Position numbers and translations under genes: made by a program. Below the pieces are notes generated by a model. The model was not told the origin of the DNA and made no database searches. It worked only from the letters and a program-made list of their open reading frames with translations. A DNA stretch of 64,000 nt from Bactericera cockerelli (lineage: Eukaryota > Arthropoda > Insecta > Hemiptera > Triozidae): contig CM044958.1 of assembly GCA_024516035.1 (NCBI GenBank), positions 2,535,566 to 2,599,565 on the forward strand, given 5' to 3'. This document shows, piece by piece, positions 27,507 through 40,300 of this stretch (within the stretch, counting starts at the first letter, position 1; each line of letters begins with the position of its first letter).

Positions 27507-30500
27507 TCACTCACGTCGTTTCTTGTTCATCCTGGGCGTGGAGGCTTCCGGAACAAGACTTGTCCAATCAGTGGCGACTCTATCATCATCTGAAAGTAAA
27601 ATAGCATCTTCTATATTCTCAAGCAGGGGCGAATTCTGAGGGGAGTTCTTATATCGCTTCCTATAAGGGGACAAATGAGAAAAAGGAGTTGTGTTAGGGC
27701 AGATCCTAGAGTTCCCTGTTGTTAGTGTCCTGTACTTTCTAGACAAGGTTTTTCAAACAAACAAAATGTTTGTTTGATTTTTTTAAACTTTTTTTTCTCT
27801 GGCTTTTTTTTTAATTTTTTCAAAGTAATTAAAAATAAAAAATAGAACTTGGTTATGAAGTAGATATAAGAGCGGCTTGACTGCTGTAGTAAAGGGACTT
27901 TTCACTCTTACCTCAGCAGAATAAACATAATACATATAGCCTATATTAAAAAAAAAACTATTCAACACAAGAATGCATTGAAGTTGTAAATAAAAACTTC
28001 CGTGTAAATTATGGTAAATTCTGTAGCTACTCCTCGAAGTATGTTCCTATTTTTAAAACCTATAGGTGACTGAACTATTAGATAGTTTTCTATTTTTATA
28101 ATTTAACAGAAAAATGTTACTGGAATAATATAAAAGATTGTCCATGGAAGCTAGAAGAATTCATTCGCCCCTCTTGAAAAGTAAATAAAATGGTGGATCT
28201 CATTGATTTAGAAAATTTAGTAAAACAAAAAAGTAGTAAATTATTCCAAGGAATTTTATATTGAAATATTTAGAATTACACATAATATAAAATAAAAAAT
28301 AAATGTGTCTTTGTGCTATTATATCACATTTTTTAGTGGGTAGCGCAGAACTATAGGACTTTTCCATATCTTTTAATATTCTAATATCTTGTTTTTTCCT
28401 TTAATTCTGCAACTGGTCGCTGCTCACATTAGAGCAGCTACTCATTTTTCTCACGAGGTATGAGTGGACCTCGAACACCCAGGAACAGAGCAGAAAAAAT
28501 CCTGCCCCGCTGGTGATCGAACCCAGGTCACCGTACGTACAATGCCTAGCGCGCTAACTCACTCGGCCAAGGTGGCTTCTATACACATAATATAGCTCTC
28601 AAGCATATTACATAGTACTTTTTAGGTAGAATATTTTTAATGAAATATATGTATAAGTTCTCAGGAAAAACTTCTACTTATACATAACTCTTGGTTAAAC
28701 GAATAAAATTTAGTCTATAGTTCACTGACGATGCCGTAACTGGCGATATGGCCATCTGAAAATAAATAATTAAGTGTTTTCTATCTTCAAATTCTTTCAA
28801 GAATATTTTTCTTCTCTTTTTTAATCTTCCAAGAAAATAGATCCTTCTAAAATGTGTTTCACTCACCTTGACTGGACGGGGGTGTCTTCAAATGACAAAC
28901 AGTCTGAAGCATGGTTCTGAAAAAGAAAAAAATAAATTAAAGGTAAAATTTTGTATTATTTTAAAATATAGACAACAATAGCAGTTATATGTGAAAATTG
29001 AGAACAAGGACACCGTGCATTTCTTTAAAGACCCAAAAGTTTATACCTGTTTAGAAACTTTCAAAACCAAAGTATTTTATGGAGTTTGTATTTTACTTGT
29101 CAAAATACAATTTAAATGTTTAACAGGTTAACAACCAGAGCACTTTTCACTTAATTTGCCCTGGGGACCAGACACTTGGACTTAGAAAATTTGAAAGACG
29201 CAAATTTGAAAGGGGAAAAAAATTGTGGAATTTTTTCTCTAGGTCCTACAAAAAACCCAAGGACACTTTTAAATTCCTGAAGTCATGATCTTGCCATTGG
29301 TATGGATTTTGAGATAAAAGAAGGCACGTATGTGTGTCTCCCGGTTTTCTAAAAATGGGTCCAAAAAATTCAACAAGACACGAATTGTGGCATGGCACAA
29401 CAAGACACAAATTCGTGTCTTATGTTCATCAACTTGTTCAAGAGTAAATGACAGACTGTCTGAACACTGCAACTACATAGTGACAATACCAAGTAATTTG
29501 AACCTAATTTGAATGCAAGGTTTTCCTTGAAATAGAAATGGCTCAGGTAAAACACTTTTCAGGTGGCAGAGTGTCTGTATTGATCTTTTATATTTTACAG
29601 GGTCGTTCAGCATTCAGAGTGACAAAAATGCAGCTAGCCCACCCTGTATCTCACTTGTAGTGTGTTTACCACAATATTGTATTTTATAAACATGTTGAAT
29701 CACCCTGTATATTCATAATTGATTTTTTTACACTATACCTCTATTTGGGACATGGGGAATGGTTTGTTGCATATTGGGCATGCAATTGTTTCTTCTTGCA
29801 CAGCGGGTTCTGGTTTGATGATGGATTTGGGTTCGACTCTTTTTGTAGTTGATGGTACCTCCTGTTGGAAAACAAGAACAAAATTTTTGTTGCTAAATAT
29901 TATATTACTTATTATAATAATTTACACATTGGAAGAGAATGCTGAAGGCATTATCACCACCCTTGATCAGGCTTTGTTTATATTTATTTCTTAACTTATT
30001 ACCATGTTCATTGTATATATAAAAAATGTAAATAAAGCTTGATCCAATTGTTTATAAATATATGTATATGTGTTAAGAATTGTGATGGCTCAGTTACTCG
30101 AATTGCCTTACTTTTGTGCTCTATTTGGGATTTAAACCACCAACCTCTAGGCTTTGAGTCTTAGCAACTGAGCTACCTGTAAATTTAATATGAAATTTTT
30201 TGTACTTTATTTATTTGTACCTAAATCTGAATTGTTTGAACTTCTATTTGAATTGTTTGGTTGTTGGGTGATTCCTTTTCTTTGGAGAGGAACTAAATCT
30301 TTCCAATTTACTACAATGTGAGGGGCTAATGAGTAGAAAGCTATACTTAATCCACTTGAATTCTTCTCTCCCCCTACAAAAAATAATGTACCCTAAACCT
30401 TATGCAATACAATACTTCAGGTGAAACTCAGATGTTTGTTATTAATAAAAAAGTAGGTAAAATAATTGGATTTTATTTCAATAAGCCATTCCCATGCCAT

Positions 30501-33210
30501 ACAGGTATGCATCAGTATGGCTGCCTGTAAGAATTTGCAGGACTTTATATAAATTGTAGGAAGAAATTGACATCCATAGAAAGCGTTTGAAGGACGAGTC
30601 AACAAGCTCAATAAGGAGATGAGTTGAGAAAAAGTGATTTTTTTTTGTAAAAGGCAAAAAATTTGCGAAATAATATAAAAATTTCAATACCTATAATAAA
30701 AAAAGGAAAGATATGTCTTACAGCTGTTGCTTGAAAGCATCTTCTCCTAAAAAGTATAATACCCTATTGCATAAATTCTAATGGACAGATTTAATCATGA
30801 ACTTAAAAAAAACCATACACACAAAAAGGGTTAAGAGCTAATTAAGTTCATGATTAAATTAACTTGTTAGTAATAATGTGAACCATACCTATTTGGGGTA
30901 GAAAATATATTTCTTTTAAATATGTAGAATAAAGAAAAATTGGTCTTACTGCAGTTGCTTGCCAAGCAGTGGCACTCTCATTAAAATCAAATATATTATC
31001 TGTTGCTTTCTTGTACACTGGTTTCTTGTTTGTTTTCTTCCGTGTCTGGGATACTGGTATGAAGTCTGCATCATCTGGATCTTCCTTCTCTTCAAAGTCA
31101 TCTGCTAGATCAACTTCTATGAGTTGTCTAGAAGTTGAAGGTTTATTGGATGCACTCCTTAATGACCGCGTTCTTCCACCTGTAAAGCAAGAGCATTAGT
31201 GATGAAATTATTCACACTTAAGAGTGGTGTGTACAGAGCAACCAATTACTAGGCACACTTATTGTAAAACTACCAAGTTGTTGTTACTGTTTTTCACAAC
31301 ACTATGTTCTTCATTTCTTATCAAATCCAAGGTTCTGCTAGCTTGAGACCAAGTACTGAGACAGTTGGGTCTGTGGAGCAGTTGAAGAGATATACAATAA
31401 TGTGTTCTGTATTTGGGACATCTATGTCTTCAGCGGCTAGGTCAACTTTAGATTTTATTAAGTGTACATCTAAGTATATTTCATTAATAATAATGCTTTT
31501 TCTTTGTGTTATTATGTCACAATTTTAGTGGGTAGTGCAGAATCATAGGAATTTACCACTTTAATTTACAATATCTTGTATTATTTTTTTGCCTAAGATT
31601 CTGCCACTGGTCGCTGCTTCACATTAAAGCAGCTACTCATTTTTCCTCACGAGGTATGAGTGGACCCGAACATCCAAGTACAGAGCAGAAAAAATCCTCC
31701 CCCGCTGGGTATCGAACCCAGGTCACCATGTGTGCAACGCCTAGCGCGCTAACTCGCTCTGCCACAGTGACTACTTAAGTATATTTCATTTAGATTTTTT
31801 CAATGTTTAAGTACCCATGTATTTGTGATAGATAAGATTTGTATTGTTCTTGATGGTAATAGGAAACTTACCCAAGGTAGGAAAGTCATTATCATCTGTG
31901 ATATCAGGAGTTTTTTCTCTCAGTGTTTCTACATTTTCTTCCACAACTTCTTCGGATTGAGCATTATCCAAATCAGCTCTATCACCATTTTCTTCTACTT
32001 TGTTAAATCCATTGACATCATTATAGTGTGTTCTCCAATTATCATACAAGGAGATCATATGGAGAAGAATTTCATCTCTTTCCATCTCAGGTTTAGAGAA
32101 ACAATAAAAATCATTTAGGTTATCATTTTCTTTGTATTCAACTGGTAATGGTGGTAACCGTGCATCTTTGCTGAGTTTAATATGAGTGACTGTGTCCCAT
32201 TCTGTTACTTTAGTTCTTGGTGGTGTGGGTTTGTAGAAGCTTTTACTGAAATCATTGTTGGTATTAGGTTTAGGAGATACCATTGTGTGCTCAAAGGACT
32301 TTAAAATGTTCCTCTCATTTTCAACTTTGACATGAGTTTCCTGACCAGTCTCTTGGTCACTGTCAGTATTTTCAATTTGGATTTCTTCGTGGATTGGAGG
32401 TCCAGGTTGGGTGTTTTCCTGTAATATAAAGAAATATAAATTAATAAATGTGAGAACATTTTATGGGTACATTTCTTTTAAGTTTAACTACCTTCTCTTT
32501 TCCTTGTTTCTCATTTACTCACATTATTTTCATACATTCAAATTCAAAATAACACAACTATCAACTTACTTCAATTTTATTGGCTTAAGCACTGACTTCA
32601 GTATAATTATTTTTTTCTTACTTTTTTTCCTGAAAAGTACACCTTGTACTTATAGAGGAACTTGAGAGACCTATCATATTATTAATTTAATGCATAATAA
32701 CCATAATTATTATTATTATTAACTTGAACTTTTTAATTTTTACAGTTCTCTCTGGCCTTCATCGTAAATGAGAGCTCTGTTTTTGAAAAACCCTCAAATT
32801 AGAATTAAGACTAACATTTTGTTATGATTATTAACAGAAACTGACTGATCTAAGTAGCAGATATATCAACTGGATAACTCAAGGGCATGCTCATGCTACT
32901 CTAAACACTTAAGAATCTGATATGGACAAGTTTTTATGGGTTTAAATCACTTCCAACAACATTTTCACTGGTTTTTTTCCGTGATGGGGGGTACTACAAA
33001 ACATTTGCTACACCAAAAACCTGGCAACTCAAATTAACCACACCTATCCTGAGTGTTACCAAGTAAAGCCAGCGGAATGTTGATTGCCATGATGGTTTCA
33101 AAACCAGTACACTCACCAATCTATTTTCTCACATGCTGAAAGTTGATTAACTTCAGCGAGCAGTTTCTGACTCATTAGGTTTTATGTCTTACCTGAGACG
33201 GAGAAGCCAT
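27507..33210 (-). CDS. UBZ4-type zinc-finger protein, 396 aa, orthologue not recognised
   Basis: Six exons (high to low): 33210-33193, 32418-31872, 31179-30950, 29861-29739, 28916-28867, 27729-27507. Each has GT-AG borders and the joined length is 1191 nt, an open frame of 396 codons plus stop, which supports the model. The protein starts MASPSQ. Exon 2 is acidic and polar with the segment KLSDARLPPLPVEY-like around KDARLPPLPVEY. Exon 3 has a possible SUMO-interacting stretch (LIEVDLADD) followed by a basic run (TRKKTNKKPVYKK). Exons 4 and 5 together encode CPICNKPFPMSQIE then NHASDC, a C-x2-C...H-x3-C finger of the UBZ4/Rad18 type, split by an intron. The C-terminus is basic (NKKRRE). UBZ4 fingers bind ubiquitin and are common in DNA-damage proteins, so a genome-maintenance role is inference only. 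The stop overlaps a donor-like GTGAGT, so a further downstream exon is not excluded, but a polyadenylation signal follows about 120 bp away. It is divergent from UTP25. Confidence 0.7.
28300..28580 (-). repeat. SINE-C, full copy
   Basis: In intron 5 of the UBZ4-finger gene, same strand as the gene. Confidence 0.9.
31485..31775 (-). repeat. SINE-C, full copy
   Basis: In intron 2 of the UBZ4-finger gene, ending about 95 bp from exon 2. Confidence 0.9.
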
Positions 33211-34381
33211 TGATAAGGCCAAGATGAAGTAGTAGTGGTGGTTGAAGTTCCAATTTTAAACTTATAGCTCTGAAAGATTAATTAAATTATCTGGTAACAA
33301 TGCTGTTGATCATGGATAGGCTTGATTTACCTTTTCCTTAAGTTTCTTAGATATAACTATGTAGTTTAACTATTAAGTTTTTATTATATTCTGAGCTCTG
33401 GAAAATAGAAAATCAGGGATTCCTGATTTCTCAAATCTTATTTCTGATCACACTTATCACAGAGAAGTGATAACTCTGAGAAGCCCTCAGTCCTGTCTGA
33501 GAAGTTGCAACGTGAAAATAATTAAGAGCCAGCTTCACATATCTCGCGTCACTCCGTTTGGGCATCGTGTGAACAGCGCTTTGTTTACATTTTTCCTCAC
33601 GTGGTTTTGGATTGCTTTGGGTGATAAGATTCAAATTTTAAAATTATCTCCAAAAGCACTATTTTATAATCTAGTTAATCTAGTTATTAGTAAGTTTATC
33701 AAGCTAATTTGCTTTTATTTTGGTTTTTTTATCGAATTTTGCCTAAAATCATTGCTGTTGCTGCTGAAAACCCTACCAATCACTCTAAATTTACAATTTG
33801 ATTAATTTTGTAGTCAGGTAGGTTTTGGACCCAGGTTTTTTTTCTGTTGTACAGGTATATGTTTTGATCTTGGATATCATTATGATAAGTAGCAGTCCTT
33901 GTAAAGCTGGATTAACCACTGAATAAAATGCATGCAGTACATATCAATCTCCACAAATTGTAAGGCAATGTGAACTAGTACCAACAGGGTGATTCTGTTA
34001 GGTGGGCAGGTGGCTACTAAATGGTTTGGTTAATTGTACACATCAAGGTGCTTTAAGAAATCAAGTACCATTCTTTTATTTAATGCTGCTAGAAGCCAGG
34101 ATAATCACCTGAAAAATTACTGCTTTGATTAAAAAACACATTGTCCTGTTTGCACAGTTTGATACAATTAAAGCAAACATGACTAGTTGCTAATGTATCA
34201 TAAAATTGTTACAGAAAAAAACTTGAATATTGCACAACTTGAACATTTTAGATGTAGTCTGGTTATTCTTTTGCTGGCATTTGAAGTTAAAGGTATTTTT
34301 ACATGTACAAGTACAAAGTTATTAATAGCCTTGTGTTTTAATCTCACAGGTATTTGTTGGTGTTAACAGAAATATACAGTG
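33211..34381. promoter_or_regulatory. Divergent intergenic region between the UBZ4 gene and UTP25
   Basis: The start codons of two oppositely transcribed genes are 1.17 kb apart, so promoters of both must lie here. I see no SINE or MITE inside it, unlike the neighbouring introns, which suggests constraint. At 33446-33475 there is a short inverted repeat (TTATCAC / GTGATAA), and 33530-33605 is relatively CpG-rich. A CTCACAG followed by GT at 34345-34352 may mark a 5'UTR intron or acceptor of UTP25. No TATA box is assigned. Confidence 0.45.
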
Positions 34382-37300
34382 ATGGTGAGACACAAAAACA
34401 GGATATTGAAGAAGAAGCAAAAAGAAAAGAACATATTTTCTCAATCTAAAAAACATAAATTCATAAAGAGAAAGAAAAAAGATAATGACAAATATAGTAA
34501 AAAGAAAAGAAAGCAAGAGGAAAATAGCATCAGTAGTTACCAAAGTAATCCTCATAAAAGAAAAAAGAGGAGAGAAGAAGACACCCAACCCATTAAATTT
34601 CCAAAGAAAAATGTTGCAAATGTGATAAAGAAAAAGTATGAGCAAAGCTCCAGTGAAGAGGAAGAGAGTGAGCAGAGCTATATGTATAAAACTTTACTCG
34701 GAACATTTAATAAGAACCTTTATTCAAAATCTGCTGTGAGTAGTGATAGTGAAGAGAGCCAAGAAGAGGAAGAAGAAGAAGAAGAACATAACAGTGATGA
34801 TCTGGAAGGAGAAGAAGATGGTTAGTATAATTTGTTTGCTTTTATCAATGCATTTTTAACAAGCTGATAACTTTAAAAGTTAAGTGCCTCTTAGATGATC
34901 TATAACATTGAAACAATATGTCATTAGGTAAATTGTTAATCACATCTACTATACCTATCATATTTATTAATTCAACTGTAAGGATGATTTCGATATTTAG
35001 GATGGCTTAAACCTAACTGATGTCAGTAAAAAAATAGATAGTTGATGTTTTGATCAATGCAATAATTGCCATATATATGCCTTTAACCCATAGTAGCTTA
35101 TGTTGCTAATGGGTTAATTTGTTCAACCTCATAGTTGAGGCTGGTAGGGTGCCCTCCTAATGCCAATTATTCTATTTGATTTTAATGTCCTGATCAGGAC
35201 GGGGTTGTTACCCTCCATTTGCTGGAAATTGTACTAGCTACCCACAACCTCACCCAGCCTGGGTAGGGCGAAATGCCAGACTCATGTGTTTGGATGGAAC
35301 AGAATTTTTGTCAAAAAGTCTGCCCCAACTGGTAGTCAAATGCGGAAGAAATAATAAGTAAGTAAATAAGTATGATTTTCTTTGTGGTGAAGCACAATGC
35401 CTCTTCACAATTTTTGTGGGTAGCGCAGCATGACTAAGAGCCTCCTTTACATTTCAAATTATTCTATTACATTAATTTCTTTTTACTCTGGTAATGCCGC
35501 CACTGGTCGTTACTCATACAAGTAACTACTCATTTTTCCTCACGAGGTATGAGTGGACCCCGAACATCCAAGTACAGAACAGAAAAAATTCCTGCCCTGC
35601 TGGAGATCGAACCCAGGTCACCGTGTGTGCAATGCCTAGCGCGCTAACTCACTCTGCCACGGTGACTACTCTTTGCAGAAGAAATATTATAATTAAAAAT
35701 ACTGCTCCAACATACCTTAATAATGAAATCTGCTAATGTTAATGATGTACAAATGTGTTCTAAGTCCATGAAAACTACACAATATTGTCTTTTAGTCAGG
35801 ATTGATTTTAAAACTAATACTAACCCAACCACTTTTGATTAAAAATTCTTTGTCTCTCCTATTATTACTATTTGTTTCTTCTTTTTTCACAGATAATGAT
35901 GTTGAAACAGCAGAGCTCAGCTCATTAAGTGGTGGAAGTGATTTTGAAAATCTAGACAACACTGAAGATCCTGAGGAAGATGAATCCAATATTGATGAAG
36001 ATATTGGTAGTGATGATAGCAAAGAGATTGATGCTACTGACAGTGATGATGACAATACTGATGAACCTGACAGTGAAAATGTAGAAGAGAATGGAAACAA
36101 CAGCAAGGAAGAAAGTGAAATAGAAGATGAGGTGGATGAAAATGAAGAGTTAGATGAAGAAGAAGCCTCAGATGTTGAAGAAGACCAGAATGAAAATGAA
36201 GACAATGTAGAGGTATGAATGTTTCTCAACAGTGTGAATTAAATAAAGAGGTTGCATACTTAATTAAACTGGTTGCATATTGTTTATGAAATCTGGGTCT
36301 TATTTCAAAAAGCACTCTTACTCTCAAAATTCCCAAATTTCCCTTTCAAACCTTTTATTCAAATAACCCAATCAGAGTGTGTTGTTTACCCACATGACCC
36401 ACTTTCAGTGTGCTGTTAAAAGGGAGCTTTGGGGATTATGAGAGTGAGCTTTCTGGAAAAAAACAGCAGGAACCCCTGGTTTTTTTTTTTTTGAAGACTC
36501 AAAACACTTTTTTGTGTTACAAACTGATTACTTGGTTTTGTCATCATTTTCTGTTTCTTCTGATCCTGTGTCTAGACTATTTTTATTTATCATACAAAAT
36601 GTACCTCAGCAGTATCTGAATTTAATTAATTGTGACAGATAGAGAAGCCTATCATAATGTATATTTTTACTGTAGGTATATGTCAAACTGCCAGAAAATT
36701 AAAATAAATGAAGGTTTTTTTTTTTATTATTTACGAAATTGTTATCTCTATGACAATCAAAAAAGTTGGAGCAAAAAAATTTTTTTTTTATTACAAAAAC
36801 GAACATAATACTTCCGATTTCTAATATTATAAATGTATCGGAAGTAATTAGCACCAATATGTTGACAAAAAAAAGTTCAACATTTTCATTTTGTCAAATT
36901 TGTCTTCCCATCACAGGATCCGTTTGTGAGTCACTTGAAACACAACCTCAGTCTTGATCTGTTGAACAGTGTAAGCAACAAAATCTTCTCTACCCAGCAA
37001 GCTCAGTGGCCAACTCTTGGAAAACTCGTCATTCAAATTCCAAAGGTTGAGAAAACTGCACCCACAGCATCCAAAACCTTGCTAGGCGAGACTGAAACCT
37101 TTGCCACCCCTCATCCCGTCCCCACTGTGAAGGAAATTGACTATGAAAAATGTTTCATAAAAACGCAACTGCACAGGAATATAGACCGTGCGCTACTCAA
37201 ACACTGTCAACTGGAAGAGTTTACACCTCTGCAAACAGAACTGTTTAGTGTGATCAATTCCTATCAGGACCTATTCTATCCTGAAAGGACTTTTAGCAAT

Positions 37301-40300
37301 GCTGAACAGATTAGGTGAGTAAGATTTTTAAATGTCACAGTAAATATTAAATTAGAGTCTTTATTAAAGAGATTAATAAAATTTATTATTTGTGTAAATA
37401 CAAGAAAAAGTAAAAGTACCCCTGTAAAAAGTTGTTCATATTAGGATTTCAACTCAGTTCTTTCACATGAAGATATATTACTAATGTCTGGGGGATACTA
37501 AGAGGGATAGTCTGGCTGGGGGACGTTAAACAGGTAGAAGACCAGTTTCCCGCTAGAGGACTATAAACAGAGGACAGACTAGCCAGCCCTTACAAGCCAG
37601 GCTATCTGCCAGTTTCCTAAGGGTTTAATGGCTTATAAAGAAAAGTCCAAGTCCTCATGATGGTTGATCGCACATAGAAATATGCCAAGCTGGCTACAAC
37701 AACAACAACTAATGTAATGATGTACTTTTTATCTTCCTTTAGGTTTATCTACTGTCTACATGCAGTGAACCATGCTCTGAAGACCAGACTCAAAGTTATT
37801 CAACACAATGCTCGCCTCACAGATAGGTTTGACATTCCCGATGAATTTCGAGATCAAGGTCTAGTTCGACCCAAGGTAAAAAGTAATCTAAAAATAATAT
37901 GGCCTCTTGAGTGATAAACAATAATAAAAAAAATTAAGAGATAAGCGTTCATTATTTTGGAGGACCTTTTTTCGTGTCTATCAATTAATACCAAGCCACT
38001 GAGTTTTTATATCTAAATTTAGAACATTTATTATTTAATTAACAGACTGACAACATTATGAAGAAAAAATTATGGTATATTTCTTCATATTAACAGTTAG
38101 AAAGTAGATCAGTGGTAATCCATCTTCATAAGGTAGACTCCTTACAGTTTTTCTAGTACCTCTGAGGCTAAGAGAGACAGCGCGAATGATCGATCATTGT
38201 TCTTGGGTCCTTATCCATGCTAGTAGAATTAATAATAATAAAAAATTCTTATTAAATATTCATTATTATCGTGGTACATTATCTTGTTTATTCTATGTAC
38301 CATACCTAAGTCCAGAATCAGTAGTCTCATTGTCCTGAAAATTTAAATTATTCCATCTGGCTACTATCATTTGTTTTAGCCCAACCTGTAAATAATTACC
38401 ACATTAGTAGTATGTTGAAAGTAGTATGTAGTATCAAATAATTTAGGACCGTTGTAAAAATGGGGAATTACCTCGTAAATTCAACTAGAGAAAAAATATT
38501 TGATAAAAAAGTTTATTAAAAAATAAACTGACACGGAAAGAGTCAGGCCTAACGAAAATTGTAACTTGTCTCTACTCCCCTCAGGTGCTCATCATTGCAC
38601 CATTCAAAGATTCAGCTCTGAGGATAGTTCGTATGATCTGTTCTATTCTACTATCGGATGAGAATAAAGCTAATGTGATCAATAAGAAGAGATTCTATGA
38701 GGAATTCAGCGGAGAAGATGGCTGTCTGCCGCGGAACAACCCTCATCCTACGGACTTTGAAAAGACGTTTGTTGGTATGTTATTAAAAGTTATCATATTT
38801 GTGTTAATCACTTTCGTGATATCACAACTACTCAAACTCGCTTTAATAAATCCACGCTGAAACCGGGACTTGAACCACCGACCTCCAGGTTACAAGTCCG
38901 CCGCCTTATCGAACAAGCTACTGAGGTCGGTTGTTTGTTGGTATGTTATTAAATTGCTTCTGATCACTGTCCCACCTAATTTTCAAAATAATAAAAAAAA
39001 AACAACAACATTTTATTTTGAAAAAATACTGAGATTTATAGATGGTCTTTGAGCTTTTGTCTTTCTGTACATTCTATTGGTATTTTAATTGTCTAATTTA
39101 GAGGAGAAAAAATACGATTTTTTTTTTTTTTGAAGATGCATACAAATACCTAAAATCGTTATTAGTTTTTTTATGATGTATTTGCTGTTTTCTATAAGTT
39201 TTTTGACAACCATTGTAATATTTATAATCTTGAAAATATCAATATACACTTATTCATGCTACCCGAGTACGAATTAAAAGTCCCTATATTGCTGCAGTTG
39301 ATTTGCGGCATTTTTTTGTAATAACAATAATATCAAGTGTACAAATAAAAATTAATTAGGTACTATCCGAACCAACAGACCTACCTACCAGACTAGTGCC
39401 TTAACAATTTTACAATCAATGTACCAAAGACCACAATTCACCACTCGAGACCTGCACAAGTGCACAGTTTCTTGATCTAAAGTAAAGACTACTAAAGGTG
39501 ACGAGCCGAAAGCATAAACTAAATGGATGTAGATGTTAAATAAAAAAAAATGAGTGCTACAACAACAACCACCAATACATTGCCCTTTTAAGATAGAGAA
39601 AATATGTGCTAGGCGGTTGTGACAAAGTGTACCATATGTCTGTGTTGAAATAACAATGAAGATGAATATAGGAACCAGGTTAAAAGAGCAATAAATTTTA
39701 AAATGCTGATAATTTGGATTTCACATCTATTGGTAGTCTAGTATTGTTAACGCGCTAGTCTGGTAATCCAGGTAGCGTAGGGATCCGTTGGTTTGAATCT
39801 CACCCAGTGCATGAATTTTTCCTCATTAATTTGATTTTGAGACCACATCATAATAAGACTGAGGGTTAGGCGGTAGAAAATCTTTTGAGCATTAACCTCG
39901 CCTGGTGGTTAACTTCCACTATAAAGTATTATTATTAAAAAAAATCACTGCATTATTCTAGTTCACAGAGCAAACTCTTCCAGTATCTTCCACTAAAGAG
40001 TGTTATTATTATTATCTCTCCTTCACAGGAAATACCGAGGACACTTTCAAAGTGGGTCTGTCTCTCCACCAAAGAGTGTTATTATTATCTCTCCTTCACA
40101 GGAAATACCGAGGACACTTTCAAAGTGGGTCTGTCTCTCCACTAAAGAGTGTTATTATTATCTCTCCTTCACAGGAAATACCGAGGACACTTTCAAAGTG
40201 GGTCTGTCTCTCCACTAAAGAGTGTTATTATTGTCTCTCCTTCACAGGAAATACCGAGGACACTTTCAAAGTGGGTCTGTTTCTCCACTAAAGAGTGTTA

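Noticed and set aside
28690..28760. Alternative exon of the UBZ4-finger gene after a TTTCAG
   Set aside because: In the phase required it meets a stop after about a dozen codons, whereas skipping it keeps the frame.
30417..30687. Overlapping minus ORFs of 64-69 codons
   Set aside because: They lie in an intron, lack splice partners and match nothing I know.
30714..30740. Small candidate exon, or second copy of the exon 3 donor, in the UBZ4-finger gene
   Set aside because: It resembles the exon 3 edge (CAAGCAAC, GTAAGAC), but its 25 nt would break the frame and the similarity is too short to rely on.
35792..36229. Serine-rich minus ORF
   Set aside because: Antisense shadow of the acidic UTP25 exon 2.
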